DNA of 64,000 nucleotides from Schaalia sp. ORNL0103 (GCF_019429565.1 NZ_JAHXSA010000001.1:310001-374000), one strand, 5' to 3'; shown: positions 28,459-41,727, counted from the stretch's first letter. Made by a program: numbers and translations. The notes: a model not told the origin generated them from the sequence alone.

Positions 28459-29127
28459 TCAATCCAGCCTTGCTTGATCAATGATCCACGAGTAGTAGTA
28501 GACGTCGAGTGTCATCGACGTTGTCCCTGGATTCTTGATGCAAGCGCTGTACAGGACTTCGTCGACGCGTCGGTCATCGAGAAATACGCGGCTATCGATG
28601 ACTGTCTGACGGGTGGTTCCGTCGGCCAGGGTCATGATGAAGTGATAGTCAGCTACGGACACGGTTCGGTAGCGTCCATGTGCTTCTCGGCGCGAAACAA
28701 TTTCGCGTGTGCACGATGAGACGGTCACAGTCTGCGGACCGGTGAAGAGATCGAAGACGACACGCGTCCCGTAACCTAGAGCGTTGTAGGCGCTTGGAAT
28801 CAGAATAAGCACCGGTATCACGAGGGCTGTGGCTCGTTTGTGCAAGCCCATTGCAGTGCCAGCTCTCTCGCGCTTGTCGAACCATTGAAACAAGTAGGAA
28901 ATGGCGGCGATGCATGCGAACATGAAGAGAAATGCTATGCCGTAGGAGAAAACCAGCCAGCGGAACCGAGAGGGGCCATGAGGGGAAATTGTGTCTGCCA
29001 AATGGCCCAAACCATACAAGATGAGAGTGAGGACGATCCAGAACGCTGTCCCATAGCGCTTCTGCTCTTTCGTCAGCGAACTTGTTCGGGATTCGGGTGT
29101 GGTAGACGTGTTCTTACGCTTGCTCAT
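28459..29127 (-). CDS. Membrane protein with two-Cys C-terminal domain (paralogue 3 of 5)
   Basis: 222 residues from ATG 29127. A short charged N-terminus (SKRKNTSTTPESR), then three membrane segments (FWIVLTLILYGLGHLAD; WLVFSYGIAFLFMFACIAAI; ALVIPVLILIPSAYNALG). C-terminal domain: TVTVSSCTREIVSRRE, FIMTLADGTTRQTVID, EVLYSACIKNPGTTSMTLDVY, IIDQARLD. Lower GC than its neighbours. Immediately downstream is the duplicated esterase end. Confidence 0.72.
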   Translation of the reverse strand: MSKRKNTSTTPESRTSSLTKEQKRYGTAFWIVLTLILYGLGHLADTISPHGPSRFRWLVFSYGIAFLFMFACIAAISYLFQWFDKRERAGTAMGLHKRATALVIPVLILIPSAYNALGYGTRVVFDLFTGPQTVTVSSCTREIVSRREAHGRYRTVSVADYHFIMTLADGTTRQTVIDSRVFLDDRRVDEVLYSACIKNPGTTSMTLDVYYYSWIIDQARLD

Positions 29128-29163
29128 GGGGTGCCTCAACGGTGGTACTGCGGGTAGCGGTGC

Positions 29164-29442
29164 TCAGTCGCGTTCTTTGCGGTGCCGACGTGGCCTATGC
29201 GAGTCTCGTATAGCGAAACCGATTGAATAATAGATGGCACATCCAATGATCCCGCTCAGGATAATAGCCGCGCAGATGGGGATGATGACGGGAACGGCGA
29301 TGGGTGACATGCGTGCGAATTGGATGATCATCCAGCACACAATTGCGGTGAGGCTCCCCGCCGCTACCGCGATGGCAGTGCGCGAGATACGGGGTTCATC
29401 AACGGAGGGGTGATCGGGGGAGAGGGGCGCTTCGTTGCTCAT
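29164..29442 (-). CDS. Small two-helix membrane protein within the paralogue array
   Basis: 92 residues. A short acidic N-terminus (SNEAPLSPDHPSVDEP), two membrane segments (AIAVAAGSLTAIVCWMIIQF; VIIPICAAIILSGIIGCAIYY) and a basic tail (RPRRHRKERD). It lacks the two-Cys domain. It may be a truncated array member or a separate partner. Upstream of and co-oriented with paralogue 3. Confidence 0.6.
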   Translation of the reverse strand: MSNEAPLSPDHPSVDEPRISRTAIAVAAGSLTAIVCWMIIQFARMSPIAVPVIIPICAAIILSGIIGCAIYYSIGFAIRDSHRPRRHRKERD

Positions 29443-29628
29443 AAGAACCGTTTCAACTGGGATGGAGACGGACGAGACTGTTCATTCCGTGTCACTGCCC
29501 ACCTGCATAGGTGGCGTGGTGTGGATTGAAGGCGGGGAGTTTTTCGGTGATGGTGCCGCGCGGCCTCGTGACGACGAGGCGTGGGCTGGGCGGGTGCACC
29601 CACCTCGTCGGTGAGAACGCGCAGCATC

Positions 29629-30462
29629 CTACTCAATCCGTGCGTTGACGATGATCCAGCTGTGGCGATAGACCTCAAGTGTCAGAGGTGAGGCGCCCTT
29701 CTTGTCGGCGCACGCTTCGTAGAGGGTGCTGTAGACGCCGGCCGCGTCGTAGGCGCTGCCCAAGCGAGTCGTGTGCTTCGAGCCGTCGGTGAGGGTGAGA
29801 TCGAACCTGTAGGACGTCGAGGTGCCTCTCCGTCGCGAGCGCGTTCTGAGCTCACTGTAGCTGCACGACTTGACGGTGACGGTCTGTGTTCCTTCGATCG
29901 TGTCCGCAACCGACTGCACGGAACCGATGATCGACATCGTCCCGACGACGAGGACGGGGATGGAGAGAACCGCGAGCGAGACGATTGGCTTACGCATGTT
30001 CGTCCTGTCGCCAGCGCGCTTTGCTCGGTTCATGCGGTGAGCTGTCACGACGATGATGACCGCACAGATGAGCATACTGATGGTGCCCACGGCGCTCGCG
30101 ATGCTTTGCCACTTGAGTTTGATGTCGCCCACGTCGTAGAAATTGCTCAGCACAAAATAGGCAATGACACCGCTGATCGTGAGGATCTTCAGGACGTTGA
30201 GCGCCGTCGCGTAGTTCGTGTTCATGACCGGGCGGCCCATGTTAGTGCCTCCATGCGGCGCAGCGGTCCCCTGACCCGGGAAGGGCTGCTGGGGGTACAT
30301 GCCGCCCTGGTATTGGCCGGGTTGCGGCTGCATCGGGGCTTGACCCGGGAAGGGCTGCTGGGGGTACATGCCGCCCTGGTATTGGCCGGGTTGCGGCTGC
30401 ATCGGGCCCTGGCCCGAGAAGGGCTGCTGTGGAGGATAACCGTGGGGGTATTGGTTGCTCAT
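29629..30462 (-). CDS. Membrane protein with two-Cys C-terminal domain (paralogue 4 of 5)
   Basis: 277 residues. The N-terminus (~1-75) is a Pro/Gln/Gly tandem repeat, with two near-identical 23-residue units built on PQQPFPGQ and MQPQPGQYQGGMY. Then three membrane segments (ILTISGVIAYFVLSNFYD; GTISMLICAVIIVVTAH; LAVLSIPVLVVGTMSIIGS) and the domain TVTVKSCSYSELRTRSRR, LTLTDGSKHTTRL, TLYEACADKKGASPLTLEVY, IIVNARIE. Confidence 0.72.
   Translation of the reverse strand: MSNQYPHGYPPQQPFSGQGPMQPQPGQYQGGMYPQQPFPGQAPMQPQPGQYQGGMYPQQPFPGQGTAAPHGGTNMGRPVMNTNYATALNVLKILTISGVIAYFVLSNFYDVGDIKLKWQSIASAVGTISMLICAVIIVVTAHRMNRAKRAGDRTNMRKPIVSLAVLSIPVLVVGTMSIIGSVQSVADTIEGTQTVTVKSCSYSELRTRSRRRGTSTSYRFDLTLTDGSKHTTRLGSAYDAAGVYSTLYEACADKKGASPLTLEVYRHSWIIVNARIE
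30272..30409 (-). repeat. Two tandem 69-bp units inside paralogue 4
   Basis: Copies at 30272-30340 and 30341-30409 differ only near the end of the unit. They encode two in-frame 23-residue Pro/Gln-rich repeats, so slippage would change length without breaking the frame. Confidence 0.9.
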
Positions 30463-30617
30463 CGTGTCTCGCTGGTCGATGGGGTTGTGTCCTCGTGCGG
30501 AGGCTGGCTCAATGTTGGGCGTGCACCGACAATACTATGGGTGCGCGCGAGCGCGGGGACACCTGACTGATAGGTGTTGATGAGTTGGCAGGGGCATTCG
30601 TTCATGGACGGTACTCG

Positions 30618-31625
30618 CTAGACGATGCGCGCGTCAGCGATCATCTGCGTGCGCGGATACAGGTCGAGGACCAGTTTCTTCGATGAGGGGTGGTGCGACA
30701 AGCATCCGTTGTAGAGGGTGCCGCGGATACCCGATGCCGACTGCAACTCATCCCGTTTTTCTGTTTTGATGACGAGGACAAGCTTGCTCTTGTCGTCGAG
30801 TGTCATCTTGAATTCGTTCTGATAGCTGCTCGGGATGGTGTTTGTTGGTGAGCTCTTCACCGGACTTTGGTCGAAGTAACACGAGGCGACTGTCCTGGCC
30901 TGGGGTCCTTCGTTGAGGTCGCGTGCTGCGGGTACCGCGTTGCTGATCGCGATGACTGCGGCGGCAAGTCCGACGAGGCAGATGAGGGCATACCCGGACG
31001 CCCGAGTTTCGGCCGACTCGTTCTCGCCTTCTGTGAACAGGATGCGCGCGTAGCGCACCGCGGCGGGGACGAAGGGAATACACAAACCTGCGGCAGCGAG
31101 ACCGAACACGCATGTGGCGAACTGCCATTGAAGTTTGCCCGTGCCGAAATCGGCGGCTTGGGCCATTGTGATGCTCGTGAAAAACAGCGCGGCGATCACG
31201 ACTGCGAGACCCGCGAACACATCGGTGCGTATCGGGAGGGTGAAGGCCTTCGTGGACTTGTCCTCGCGTGTGCGACTGTCCTGTGGGTCTGAGCCTGTCG
31301 ACGTCGCGTGAGGCCGTCCAGCGGTGGGCGACGATGAACGATCCCGCTGCGCAGCGGTTGAGGAGGAGGCCTCGCGGGGTGTAGGCGCCGTCGGCTCGCT
31401 GTCCGCATGCGCCTCGGAGATGTGCGGGGGCAGGTCCGCGTTGGGTTTTTCCTCCTCGGTGTGAGGGGTGGGAACTCCGTATGGGAACGCAGGGTCCGAC
31501 CCCTCTGCGGAGGGCTCAACGGGCACCGGCGCGTTGCGTGGCACCCGGTGCGCAGCCTCCATGTTCTCCTCGGGCAGCGCGGGTTCCGACCCGGTCGGCG
31601 GCGCGTACGGATTGTTACTGCTCAT
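30618..31625 (-). CDS. Membrane protein with two-Cys C-terminal domain (paralogue 5 of 5)
   Basis: 335 residues. The disordered N-terminus (~1-130) is rich in Pro, Glu, Ser and Thr. Three membrane segments follow (VFAGLAVVIAALFFTSITMA; FATCVFGLAAAGLCIPFVPA; YALICLVGLAAAVIAISNA), then the divergent domain ARTVASCYFDQ, FKMTLDDKSKLVLVIKTE, TLYNGCLSHH, LVLDLYPRTQMIADARIV. The two cysteines are kept. The most diverged member, at the upstream end of the array. Confidence 0.72.
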   Translation of the reverse strand: MSSNNPYAPPTGSEPALPEENMEAAHRVPRNAPVPVEPSAEGSDPAFPYGVPTPHTEEEKPNADLPPHISEAHADSEPTAPTPREASSSTAAQRDRSSSPTAGRPHATSTGSDPQDSRTREDKSTKAFTLPIRTDVFAGLAVVIAALFFTSITMAQAADFGTGKLQWQFATCVFGLAAAGLCIPFVPAAVRYARILFTEGENESAETRASGYALICLVGLAAAVIAISNAVPAARDLNEGPQARTVASCYFDQSPVKSSPTNTIPSSYQNEFKMTLDDKSKLVLVIKTEKRDELQSASGIRGTLYNGCLSHHPSSKKLVLDLYPRTQMIADARIV

Positions 31626-31634
31626 GCCGGGATA

Positions 31635-32237
31635 CTACACGTCCGCCGGGGTCGCTCCCGTCCACTCGTACCAGCCCTGGTGCTGGACGATCCACGCCAT
31701 GAGGGCGTAGCCGGCCTGGCCGGGCAACGTCTGGCCGTCCCCGCCGCGCGCGAGAGAGGCAGCCATGTCCTCGAACCACTGGTCGTGCGCGACCAGAGGC
31801 GTGTAGCAGTCGACGAAGGGGATGCCTCGGCGCGCGCACACCTCGGAGCACGAGGAGGACAGGGCCTTCAGCGACCCGGAGTCCACGCCAGCGAGCGGCG
31901 GGGGACCCACGACGAAGCTGGGGATGCCCAGCGCGGTCGCCCGGTCGGTGATGTTGGCCAGGTTCAGGCGCGAGCGGGCCGTCGAAATGCCGGCCGCGAC
32001 GTCGCCAGGGCCCACACCGATGACGAGGCCGTGGGGCTCGCCCTCGGCCAGGCGCGGCAGGACCTCGGCCTCCCAGCGCGCAGCCATCTGCTTCGTCGTC
32101 TCAGAGGGCACGGCGAGGGTCAGGAACGTGGCGGGCAGATCGAAGGTGGAGTGCGCGTTGACGCGACCGACCCAGCCCAGGCCTCGGGGGTCGCCGACGC
32201 CCGCGACGAGCTCGTCTCCGATGAAGCAGATCCGCAT
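31635..32237 (-). CDS. SGNH/GDSL-fold hydrolase-like protein with altered nucleophile position
   Basis: 200 residues. MRICFIGDELVAGVGD aligns with the block I motif GDSL of SGNH esterases, but the nucleophilic Ser position is Glu. GPGDVAAGI resembles block III, and DGQTLPGQAGYALMAW the block V Asp/His region, where the His is not evident. The fold is probable; catalysis is doubtful unless another residue serves. Located between the membrane array and kgd. Confidence 0.7.
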   Translation of the reverse strand: MRICFIGDELVAGVGDPRGLGWVGRVNAHSTFDLPATFLTLAVPSETTKQMAARWEAEVLPRLAEGEPHGLVIGVGPGDVAAGISTARSRLNLANITDRATALGIPSFVVGPPPLAGVDSGSLKALSSSCSEVCARRGIPFVDCYTPLVAHDQWFEDMAASLARGGDGQTLPGQAGYALMAWIVQHQGWYEWTGATPADV

Positions 32238-32288
32238 GGTGTTCCTTTCCGGTGCCTCCCGCGCCCCCGGTGGGAGCGCCGGCCCTCG

Positions 32289-36149
<3,861 letters not shown>

Positions 36150-36469
36150 GTATTCCTCCGTAAGTGTCGCGCCGCGCGATCAGGTTATTTCCCGCGCGGC
36201 CATACCTTGACAATCGTACCGCCGCGTGATCATCTTCACGAAACCTGGTACACCTTTGGCGTGTACTTCAAGGGTCTTTGGTCCGTTGAAGAATGATTGT
36301 TGGCACATGCCCCGCGGTGTGTGGAAATGCGCGCTGGGAGAGGCGGGCTGGGCGGCTAGACTGTAACCATCATGGACTGCGACACTGCCGGCGTTATCGC
36401 CGCTCTTTCTCACCCCCTGTCCGCGCGCGTACCCGCGACCCGCCCCGGCCTCGTCGAGGGGGCCACGCG
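36150..36469. other. Divergent promoter region kgd / CNNM transporter
   Basis: 320 bp. It holds the promoters of both genes. A dispersed 12-mer copy is at 36442-36453. No gene, hairpin or recognised operator seen. Confidence 0.5.
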
Positions 36470-37798
36470 ATGACGACCGTCCTCATGCTTTTGCTCGGCA
36501 TCGTCCTGACGGCCGGCACCTTCGTCTTCGTCTCCGCCGAGTTCTCGCTCGTCGCGGTTGACCAAGCCGTCCTCGACAAGAAGGCCGAGGAAGGGGACCG
36601 AGGAGCCGCCTCCGTCCTGCGCGCCACCCGCACGCTGTCCACCCAGCTGTCGGGCGCGCAGGTAGGCATCACGCTCACCACGATCCTGCTCGGCTACACG
36701 ACGCAGAGCGCGCTGGCCGACCTGCTGGAGGACCTGCTCGGATCGGTCGGCCTCGCCTGGGGGCTTGCGACCGGCATCGCCGCATTCGTGGCGGCCGCGT
36801 TCATCAATGTCTTCTCGATGCTCTTCGGCGAACTTGTCCCCAAGAACCTCGCCCTGGCCCACCCCCTGGCGACTGCTGTGCGCGTCGTCCCCTTCCAGAT
36901 GGCCTTCACTGCTGTTGCCCGCCCCGTCATCTGGGTGCTGGGCGGTACCGCGAACTGGGTGCTCGCCCGCATGGGCATCGAGCCCCAGGAGGAGATCTCC
37001 TCGGCGCGCTCCGCCTCCGAGCTGGCCGCCCTCGTCGAGCATTCCGTCGAAGAAGGCACCTTCGACATGTCCACGGCCGACCTTTTCGTCAACACGATCC
37101 GCATGTCCACCCTGAGCGCCGCCGACGTCATGACCGACCGCGGCCGCCTGCACACCCTCAGCGAGGGTGACAGCGCCCAGGACGTGCTCGACCTCGCCCG
37201 CGAAACCGGACACTCCCGGTTCCCGGTGATCGGCGATGACTCCGACGACATCCTCGGCTTGGTGTCGCTGCGCCGCGCGGTCGCCGTGCCTGCCGATCGT
37301 CGCGCCGAAGTCCCCGTCATCTCGTCGTCTCTCATGACCGACGCGCCCTCGGTTCCCGAGACCGTACCGATCGGTCCCCTCATGGTCCAGTTGCGTGACG
37401 AGGGCCTGCAGATGGCCGTCGTCGTCGACGAGTACGGCGGCGTCTCCGGCATCGTCACCCTCGAGGACGTCATCGAGGAGATTGTCGGTGAGGTCTCCGA
37501 CGAGCACGACCAGCGTCGCCTCGGCATTCGCCCGCGCCCCGACGGGACTTTCCTCGTTCCCGGGACGCTGCGCCCCGACGAGCTCGCGCGCCGCACGGAC
37601 ATCAACCTGCCCGAGGACGGACCCTACGACACGATCGGCGGCCTCGTCATGAACGAGCTGGGCGAGATTCCAGTCGTTGGATCGCGCGTGAGCGTGGACG
37701 GCATCGGCATCGAGGTCACCCAGATGCAGGGGCGTCGCGTTGCCCAGGTGGCGATCACGCCCGCCCCCGAGGCCGAGGTTGAGGAGGCGTCGCTGTGA
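36470..37798 (+). CDS. CNNM/CorC-HlyC-type transporter (DUF21-CBS)
   Basis: 442 residues from ATG 36470. The DUF21 membrane domain (~1-190) has about four membrane segments ([36 protein letters not shown]). A pair of CBS domains follows ([44 protein letters not shown]), then a CorC/HlyC C-terminal domain ([21 protein letters not shown]). Homologues export Mg2+ or other divalent cations. Paired by a 4-bp overlap with a shorter homologue. Confidence 0.88.
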   Translation: MTTVLMLLLGIVLTAGTFVFVSAEFSLVAVDQAVLDKKAEEGDRGAASVLRATRTLSTQLSGAQVGITLTTILLGYTTQSALADLLEDLLGSVGLAWGLATGIAAFVAAAFINVFSMLFGELVPKNLALAHPLATAVRVVPFQMAFTAVARPVIWVLGGTANWVLARMGIEPQEEISSARSASELAALVEHSVEEGTFDMSTADLFVNTIRMSTLSAADVMTDRGRLHTLSEGDSAQDVLDLARETGHSRFPVIGDDSDDILGLVSLRRAVAVPADRRAEVPVISSSLMTDAPSVPETVPIGPLMVQLRDEGLQMAVVVDEYGGVSGIVTLEDVIEEIVGEVSDEHDQRRLGIRPRPDGTFLVPGTLRPDELARRTDINLPEDGPYDTIGGLVMNELGEIPVVGSRVSVDGIGIEVTQMQGRRVAQVAITPAPEAEVEEASL

Positions 37799-38829
37799 GC
37801 GTGGGAGTTGGTCTCGCCATCACCGTGGCGCTTCTGGCCGTCAACGCTTTCTTCGTTGCCGGCGAGTTCGCGGTCACCTCGACGCGTCGCTCGCAGGTCG
37901 AGCCTCTCGCCGACGAGGGTGCGCGCGGCGCGGCCGCTGCGCTGTACGCGCTGCAGCACGTGTCCCTCATGCTGGCGATCTGCCAGCTGGGCGTGACGGT
38001 CGCGTCCACGACCCTGGGCGTCGTCGCGGAGCCCACGATCGCGCACCTCGTCGAGTCTCCGCTCGAGCGCCTGGGCGCGCCCGAGGCGACCAGCCACGTC
38101 GTCGGCTTCGCGGTCGCCCTCGTCATCGTTCTCTTCTGCCACGTCGTCTTCGGCGAGATGGTCCCGAAAAACATCTCGATTGCCGCCCCCGTGCGCATGC
38201 TGCTGATCCTGGCCCCCGTCCTCGTGCGCCTGGGGCACGTCCTGCGCCCGATCATCGAGGCCATGGATCGCTTCGCGAACTGGTTCGTGCGCCTGGCCGG
38301 TTACGAGCCGCGCTCGGAAATCTCTGCCTCCTACACGATCGAGGAGGTCGCCTCGATCGTCGTCGCCTCGCAGGAGGAGGGCGTGCTGACCGACGAGCTG
38401 GGCCTGCTCAGCGGCACCCTGGAATTCTCCGAGGAGACGGCCGGGACCGCGATGGTCCCCCTCGACAAGCTCATCGTTCTGCCCGAGGGCGCCACACCGG
38501 CAGACGTGGAAGAACAGGTCGCCCACACGGGCTACTCGCGCTTCCCGATCGCCGGCGACGACGGTTCCATCGTCGGCTACGTGCACCTCAAGGACGTCCT
38601 GTACGCCACCGGTGAGGATCGCGAGCAGCCGATCACCCCGTGGCGCATCCGACGCCTCGAGGCCGTGTCCGCCGACGACCAGGTCGAAGACGCGCTGCGC
38701 CACATGCAGCGCACCGGCGTGCACTGCGCTCTCGTGCGCGATGCGGGAGCAGTCGTCGGCATCCTCTTCCTCGAAGACATCCTCGAATTGCTGGTCGGCG
38801 AAGTCCGAGACGTTCTCCAACGCCCGTGA
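37795..38829 (+). CDS. CNNM-type transporter without the CorC_HlyC domain
   Basis: 344 residues from GTG 37795, overlapping the upstream gene (GTGA). DUF21 domain (ALLAVNAFFVAGEFAVTSTRR; VVFGEMVPKNISIAAPV) and CBS pair (LIVLPEGATPADVEEQVAHTG; VVGILFLEDILELLVGEV). It stops after the CBS domains, lacking the C-terminal domain of its partner. The pair may form a hetero-oligomer, as with other tandem CNNM genes. Confidence 0.87.
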   Translation: MSVGVGLAITVALLAVNAFFVAGEFAVTSTRRSQVEPLADEGARGAAAALYALQHVSLMLAICQLGVTVASTTLGVVAEPTIAHLVESPLERLGAPEATSHVVGFAVALVIVLFCHVVFGEMVPKNISIAAPVRMLLILAPVLVRLGHVLRPIIEAMDRFANWFVRLAGYEPRSEISASYTIEEVASIVVASQEEGVLTDELGLLSGTLEFSEETAGTAMVPLDKLIVLPEGATPADVEEQVAHTGYSRFPIAGDDGSIVGYVHLKDVLYATGEDREQPITPWRIRRLEAVSADDQVEDALRHMQRTGVHCALVRDAGAVVGILFLEDILELLVGEVRDVLQRP

Positions 38830-38900
38830 CGAGCCGCGATCCGCAAGGTACATTAGATCGAGGTCAAAACTTCGTGACGAACACAGACAAGGGGGAGAGC

Positions 38901-39857
38901 GTGAGCGACACCGAGTGCCCGCTGCCGAAGCGCTCGCAGCTGCGCGCGGCGCGCCCCCACGACACGGACGACCAGCAGGAGAACCCGACGACGTCGGCGA
39001 TTCCGATGACTGACGAGGCCTCGGCCCCCACCCCTGATCCCGCGACGGATCTCGAGGACGCGGAGGAAACCCCGGCCTCGTCGACGGGGGAGCGACGACG
39101 CAATGTTCACCCGGTCGGCTACGTCCTGCGCGCCCTCCTCGTGTTGGGGCTGGCGGGCACGACGATCGCCGTGCCCATGACGGGACGCGTCGGATCCGAC
39201 TCCTCCCTGACCGTGCCCGCGCGAGCCTTCGGCGCGTCGGTGGGCGGCCCCAGCTGGGCCCTGTCCTCCGCGCTGCCCCAGGCGACCGCCCTGGACGGCA
39301 CCCTCACCGCGAACTCCCGTGCCAAGGCCAAGGCCCCCGTGTCCATCACCGGCTGCGCGTCGGGCAATGGGGCGGACGGCAACCGCAACGTGCGCGTCGT
39401 CGCCGACACGATCTACTGGCCGCTGCCGCAGGGGACCTACACGATCACCTCGCCCTTCACGATGCGTATTTCGCCCGTGTCCGGCCAGCTCCTGGCCCAC
39501 GAGGGCATCGACATGGCCGCCCCGCTCGACACCCCCATCACCGCTGTGTACGGCGGCGTCGTCGAGGAGGTCGCGGAGAACTCGCGATCGGGCGCCTACG
39601 TGCAGATCAAGCACACGCGCTCCGATGGCACCGTCTTCCACTCCGCCTACCTGCACCAGTACATGAACAAAATTAAAGTGAAGGTCGGTGACACCGTCAC
39701 CGCCGGGCAGGTCATCGGCGCGGTCGGCAACAACGGCTGGTCGACGGGCCCGCACCTGCACTTTGAAATCCACGACTCCTCGGATACCCCCGTGGATCCG
39801 GACGCGTGGATGCAGGCAAACAAAGCTGTTTATCTCGGACAGGAGTCTTGCTCATGA
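38901..39857 (+). CDS. Membrane-anchored M23 (LytM) peptidase
   Basis: 318 residues from GTG 38901, preceded by GGGGGAG. A cytoplasmic disordered N-terminus (~1-75) precedes one membrane segment (VLRALLVLGLAGTTIAV). An extracytoplasmic region leads to a C-terminal M23 domain with zinc ligands HEGIDMA and HLHFEIH. Predicted peptidoglycan endopeptidase or LytM regulator. It overlaps the downstream GDPD gene (ATGA). Confidence 0.88.
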   Translation: MSDTECPLPKRSQLRAARPHDTDDQQENPTTSAIPMTDEASAPTPDPATDLEDAEETPASSTGERRRNVHPVGYVLRALLVLGLAGTTIAVPMTGRVGSDSSLTVPARAFGASVGGPSWALSSALPQATALDGTLTANSRAKAKAPVSITGCASGNGADGNRNVRVVADTIYWPLPQGTYTITSPFTMRISPVSGQLLAHEGIDMAAPLDTPITAVYGGVVEEVAENSRSGAYVQIKHTRSDGTVFHSAYLHQYMNKIKVKVGDTVTAGQVIGAVGNNGWSTGPHLHFEIHDSSDTPVDPDAWMQANKAVYLGQESCS

Positions 39858-40681
39858 TGCCCGTCACCATGCGTCAGGGACCCATCGTTTTCGCCCACCG
39901 CGGCGGCAGCGAGGAGGCCCCCGAAAACACGATGAGTGCCTTCGCCTACGCCTACGAGGCCGGGATCCGCCACGTGGAGACCGACGCCCACGTCACCGCC
40001 GACGGCAAGGTCGTCATCTGCCACGACGAGACCGTGGACCGCTGCTACGACGGTACTGGCGTGATTGCTCAGATGACGTGGCGCGAGCTGTCCAAGCTGC
40101 GCCACCGCGACTCCGGGGAGCAGATGCCGCTGCTCGCCCAGGTCCTCGAGGCCTTCCCCGACATGTACTTCAACATCGACGCGAAGGAGCCGGGCGTCGA
40201 AGGCCCCCTCCTTGACGTCATCGCCGACCACGGAGCGGCCGACCGCGTCCTGGTGGCCTCCTTCTCCGAGCCGCGCCTGCGCGCCGTGCGCGACATCGCT
40301 GCCTCGGATCCTTCCCGCGCGGTCGCCACGTCGCTGGGTACCGAGGCCGTCGTACGCCTCGTGGGTGCCGCGAAGAGCGCCACGAACCCCGCCTGGTGGC
40401 ACGTGCCTGGCCCGCGCCAGGGCGCCATCGCCGCGCAGGTGCCCATGCATCAGGGCCCGATCCGCGTCGTCGACGAGCGCTTCGTGGCCACCGCCCACAC
40501 CCTGGGCCTGGCCGTCCACGTGTGGACCATCAACACGGTGGCCGACGTGCTGCGCCTCCTCGAGGTCGGCGTCGACGGCATCATCACCGACCGCCCCGTC
40601 TTCCTGCGCGACTTCCTGGACCAACGCGGCCTGTGGACGCAGCCCCCGGCTCCGGGTTCTGTTTCGGGTCCCAGGGACTGA
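39854..40681 (+). CDS. Glycerophosphodiester phosphodiesterase
   Basis: 275 residues from ATG 39854, with AGGAG at 39841-39845 inside the end of the M23 gene. Catalytic motifs: FAHRGGSEEAPENT (His-Arg), VETDAHVTADGKVVICHDE (Glu/Asp and second His), and a TIM-barrel end VDGIITDRPVFL. No signal peptide, so the enzyme is probably cytoplasmic. Releases glycerol-3-phosphate from deacylated phospholipids or teichoic-acid-like polymers. Confidence 0.9.
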   Translation: MMPVTMRQGPIVFAHRGGSEEAPENTMSAFAYAYEAGIRHVETDAHVTADGKVVICHDETVDRCYDGTGVIAQMTWRELSKLRHRDSGEQMPLLAQVLEAFPDMYFNIDAKEPGVEGPLLDVIADHGAADRVLVASFSEPRLRAVRDIAASDPSRAVATSLGTEAVVRLVGAAKSATNPAWWHVPGPRQGAIAAQVPMHQGPIRVVDERFVATAHTLGLAVHVWTINTVADVLRLLEVGVDGIITDRPVFLRDFLDQRGLWTQPPAPGSVSGPRD

Positions 40682-40694
40682 GGTTATTGCTTGA

Positions 40695-40732
40695 ATTGGC
40701 GGGCGTGCACCGGAGGGTGCGCGCCCGCCAAT
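40695..40732 (+). terminator. Hairpin after the GDPD gene
   Basis: ATTGGCGGGCGTGCACC / GGTGCGCGCCCGCCAAT with loop GGAG; one internal mismatch. No T-run follows. Confidence 0.75.
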
Positions 40733-40803
40733 CCACCTGAACAAACGTGTTGATTGCCTCGTCGATGAGGCTCTGGGAAAACGAGTAGTAGAGGGAAACG
40801 CCG

Positions 40804-41727
40804 ATGTGGGTACTGGGAGCTTTCATTCTCGGAACGTTGGGTCTCTTCACGTGGTACATGAGAATGTTCTGTGACAACCCGACCGCCGAGCTGTGGCGTC
40901 GGGTGGGGATTGGGTTTCGTCTGAGAAGGATCCTTGGAACGGGGAGGGCCGCTCAGAACTTCAGTGCGGTGTCGTTTCCTGCAATCTCGACGGCGTTCTT
41001 ACTGGGGGCCCTCGTGAAATGCGCCGAGGCACTTGGAGCACCTACATGGTTGATTGTCAGTCTTGCTGGCGTATGTATGCTCCTCATGATCGCTGCTCTC
41101 GTGGCTATCATCCCCTTCAAGTACCCCGATTGCTTCTATGAAGATTGGCAATACGCCAAGCGGCACGGCCTATTAGAAGAAGAGAAGGCCGGGAAGAAAT
41201 CCTCTCAGAACCGCGATTCCGGCGGGGTAGATCGTCATGTGGGCACAGGTGTGACGATGCGTGTGGCCTCCGGCTGGAGGCAGCTGTCGAAGGAGGAACG
41301 CGGAGAGCTCGGGGATCTCGGCCAGGATGAGAGTATTCGCTTCATTGCCGTCGGGAAGGCAGAAGAAGGGTACGTGCCGAACATCGTTATCACTGAAACT
41401 GAGGTCTTCAGCGGCAAAGGAGAGAAGGAGATCCTCGACGACAGCGCTCATCGCCTGGCTGAGCCGCATCCTGGATGCCGCATCATTGACGACACCGTCG
41501 CGCCGTATCCAACGTCGCGGACCCGCCTCGTCACGGGCGTGTACACCCTCAACGGCACCTCGATGACCGTCTCGCAGCTCGTGTGGCTCACCTGGCATAG
41601 AAACGAAGGGGACGAGGAACCCCGCCGATTCCTGTGGACCGCGATATGCACGTGTGCGAGTAGTGACTTCCCAACCATTGTTGCCAGCTTCATGGAGATG
41701 GCGCAGACTCTGGAGGTGGAATCGTGA
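40804..41727 (+). CDS. Fusion: three-helix membrane module + LpqN/PsbP-like domain
   Basis: 307 residues from ATG 40804 (GAGGGAA upstream). The N-terminal module has three membrane segments and the motif DWQYAKRHGLL, the same module as the separate proteins at 43800, 45898 and 46377. From about residue 145, a soluble domain (TMRVASGWRQL... IDDTVAPY... FLWTAICTCASS... MEMAQTLEV) matches the separate 163-residue protein at 43312. The next gene overlaps by GTGA and is a paralogue of 42551-43315. The whole pair is thus an inverted, fused copy of the neighbouring minus-strand cassette. Confidence 0.72.
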   Translation: MWVLGAFILGTLGLFTWYMRMFCDNPTAELWRRVGIGFRLRRILGTGRAAQNFSAVSFPAISTAFLLGALVKCAEALGAPTWLIVSLAGVCMLLMIAALVAIIPFKYPDCFYEDWQYAKRHGLLEEEKAGKKSSQNRDSGGVDRHVGTGVTMRVASGWRQLSKEERGELGDLGQDESIRFIAVGKAEEGYVPNIVITETEVFSGKGEKEILDDSAHRLAEPHPGCRIIDDTVAPYPTSRTRLVTGVYTLNGTSMTVSQLVWLTWHRNEGDEEPRRFLWTAICTCASSDFPTIVASFMEMAQTLEVES

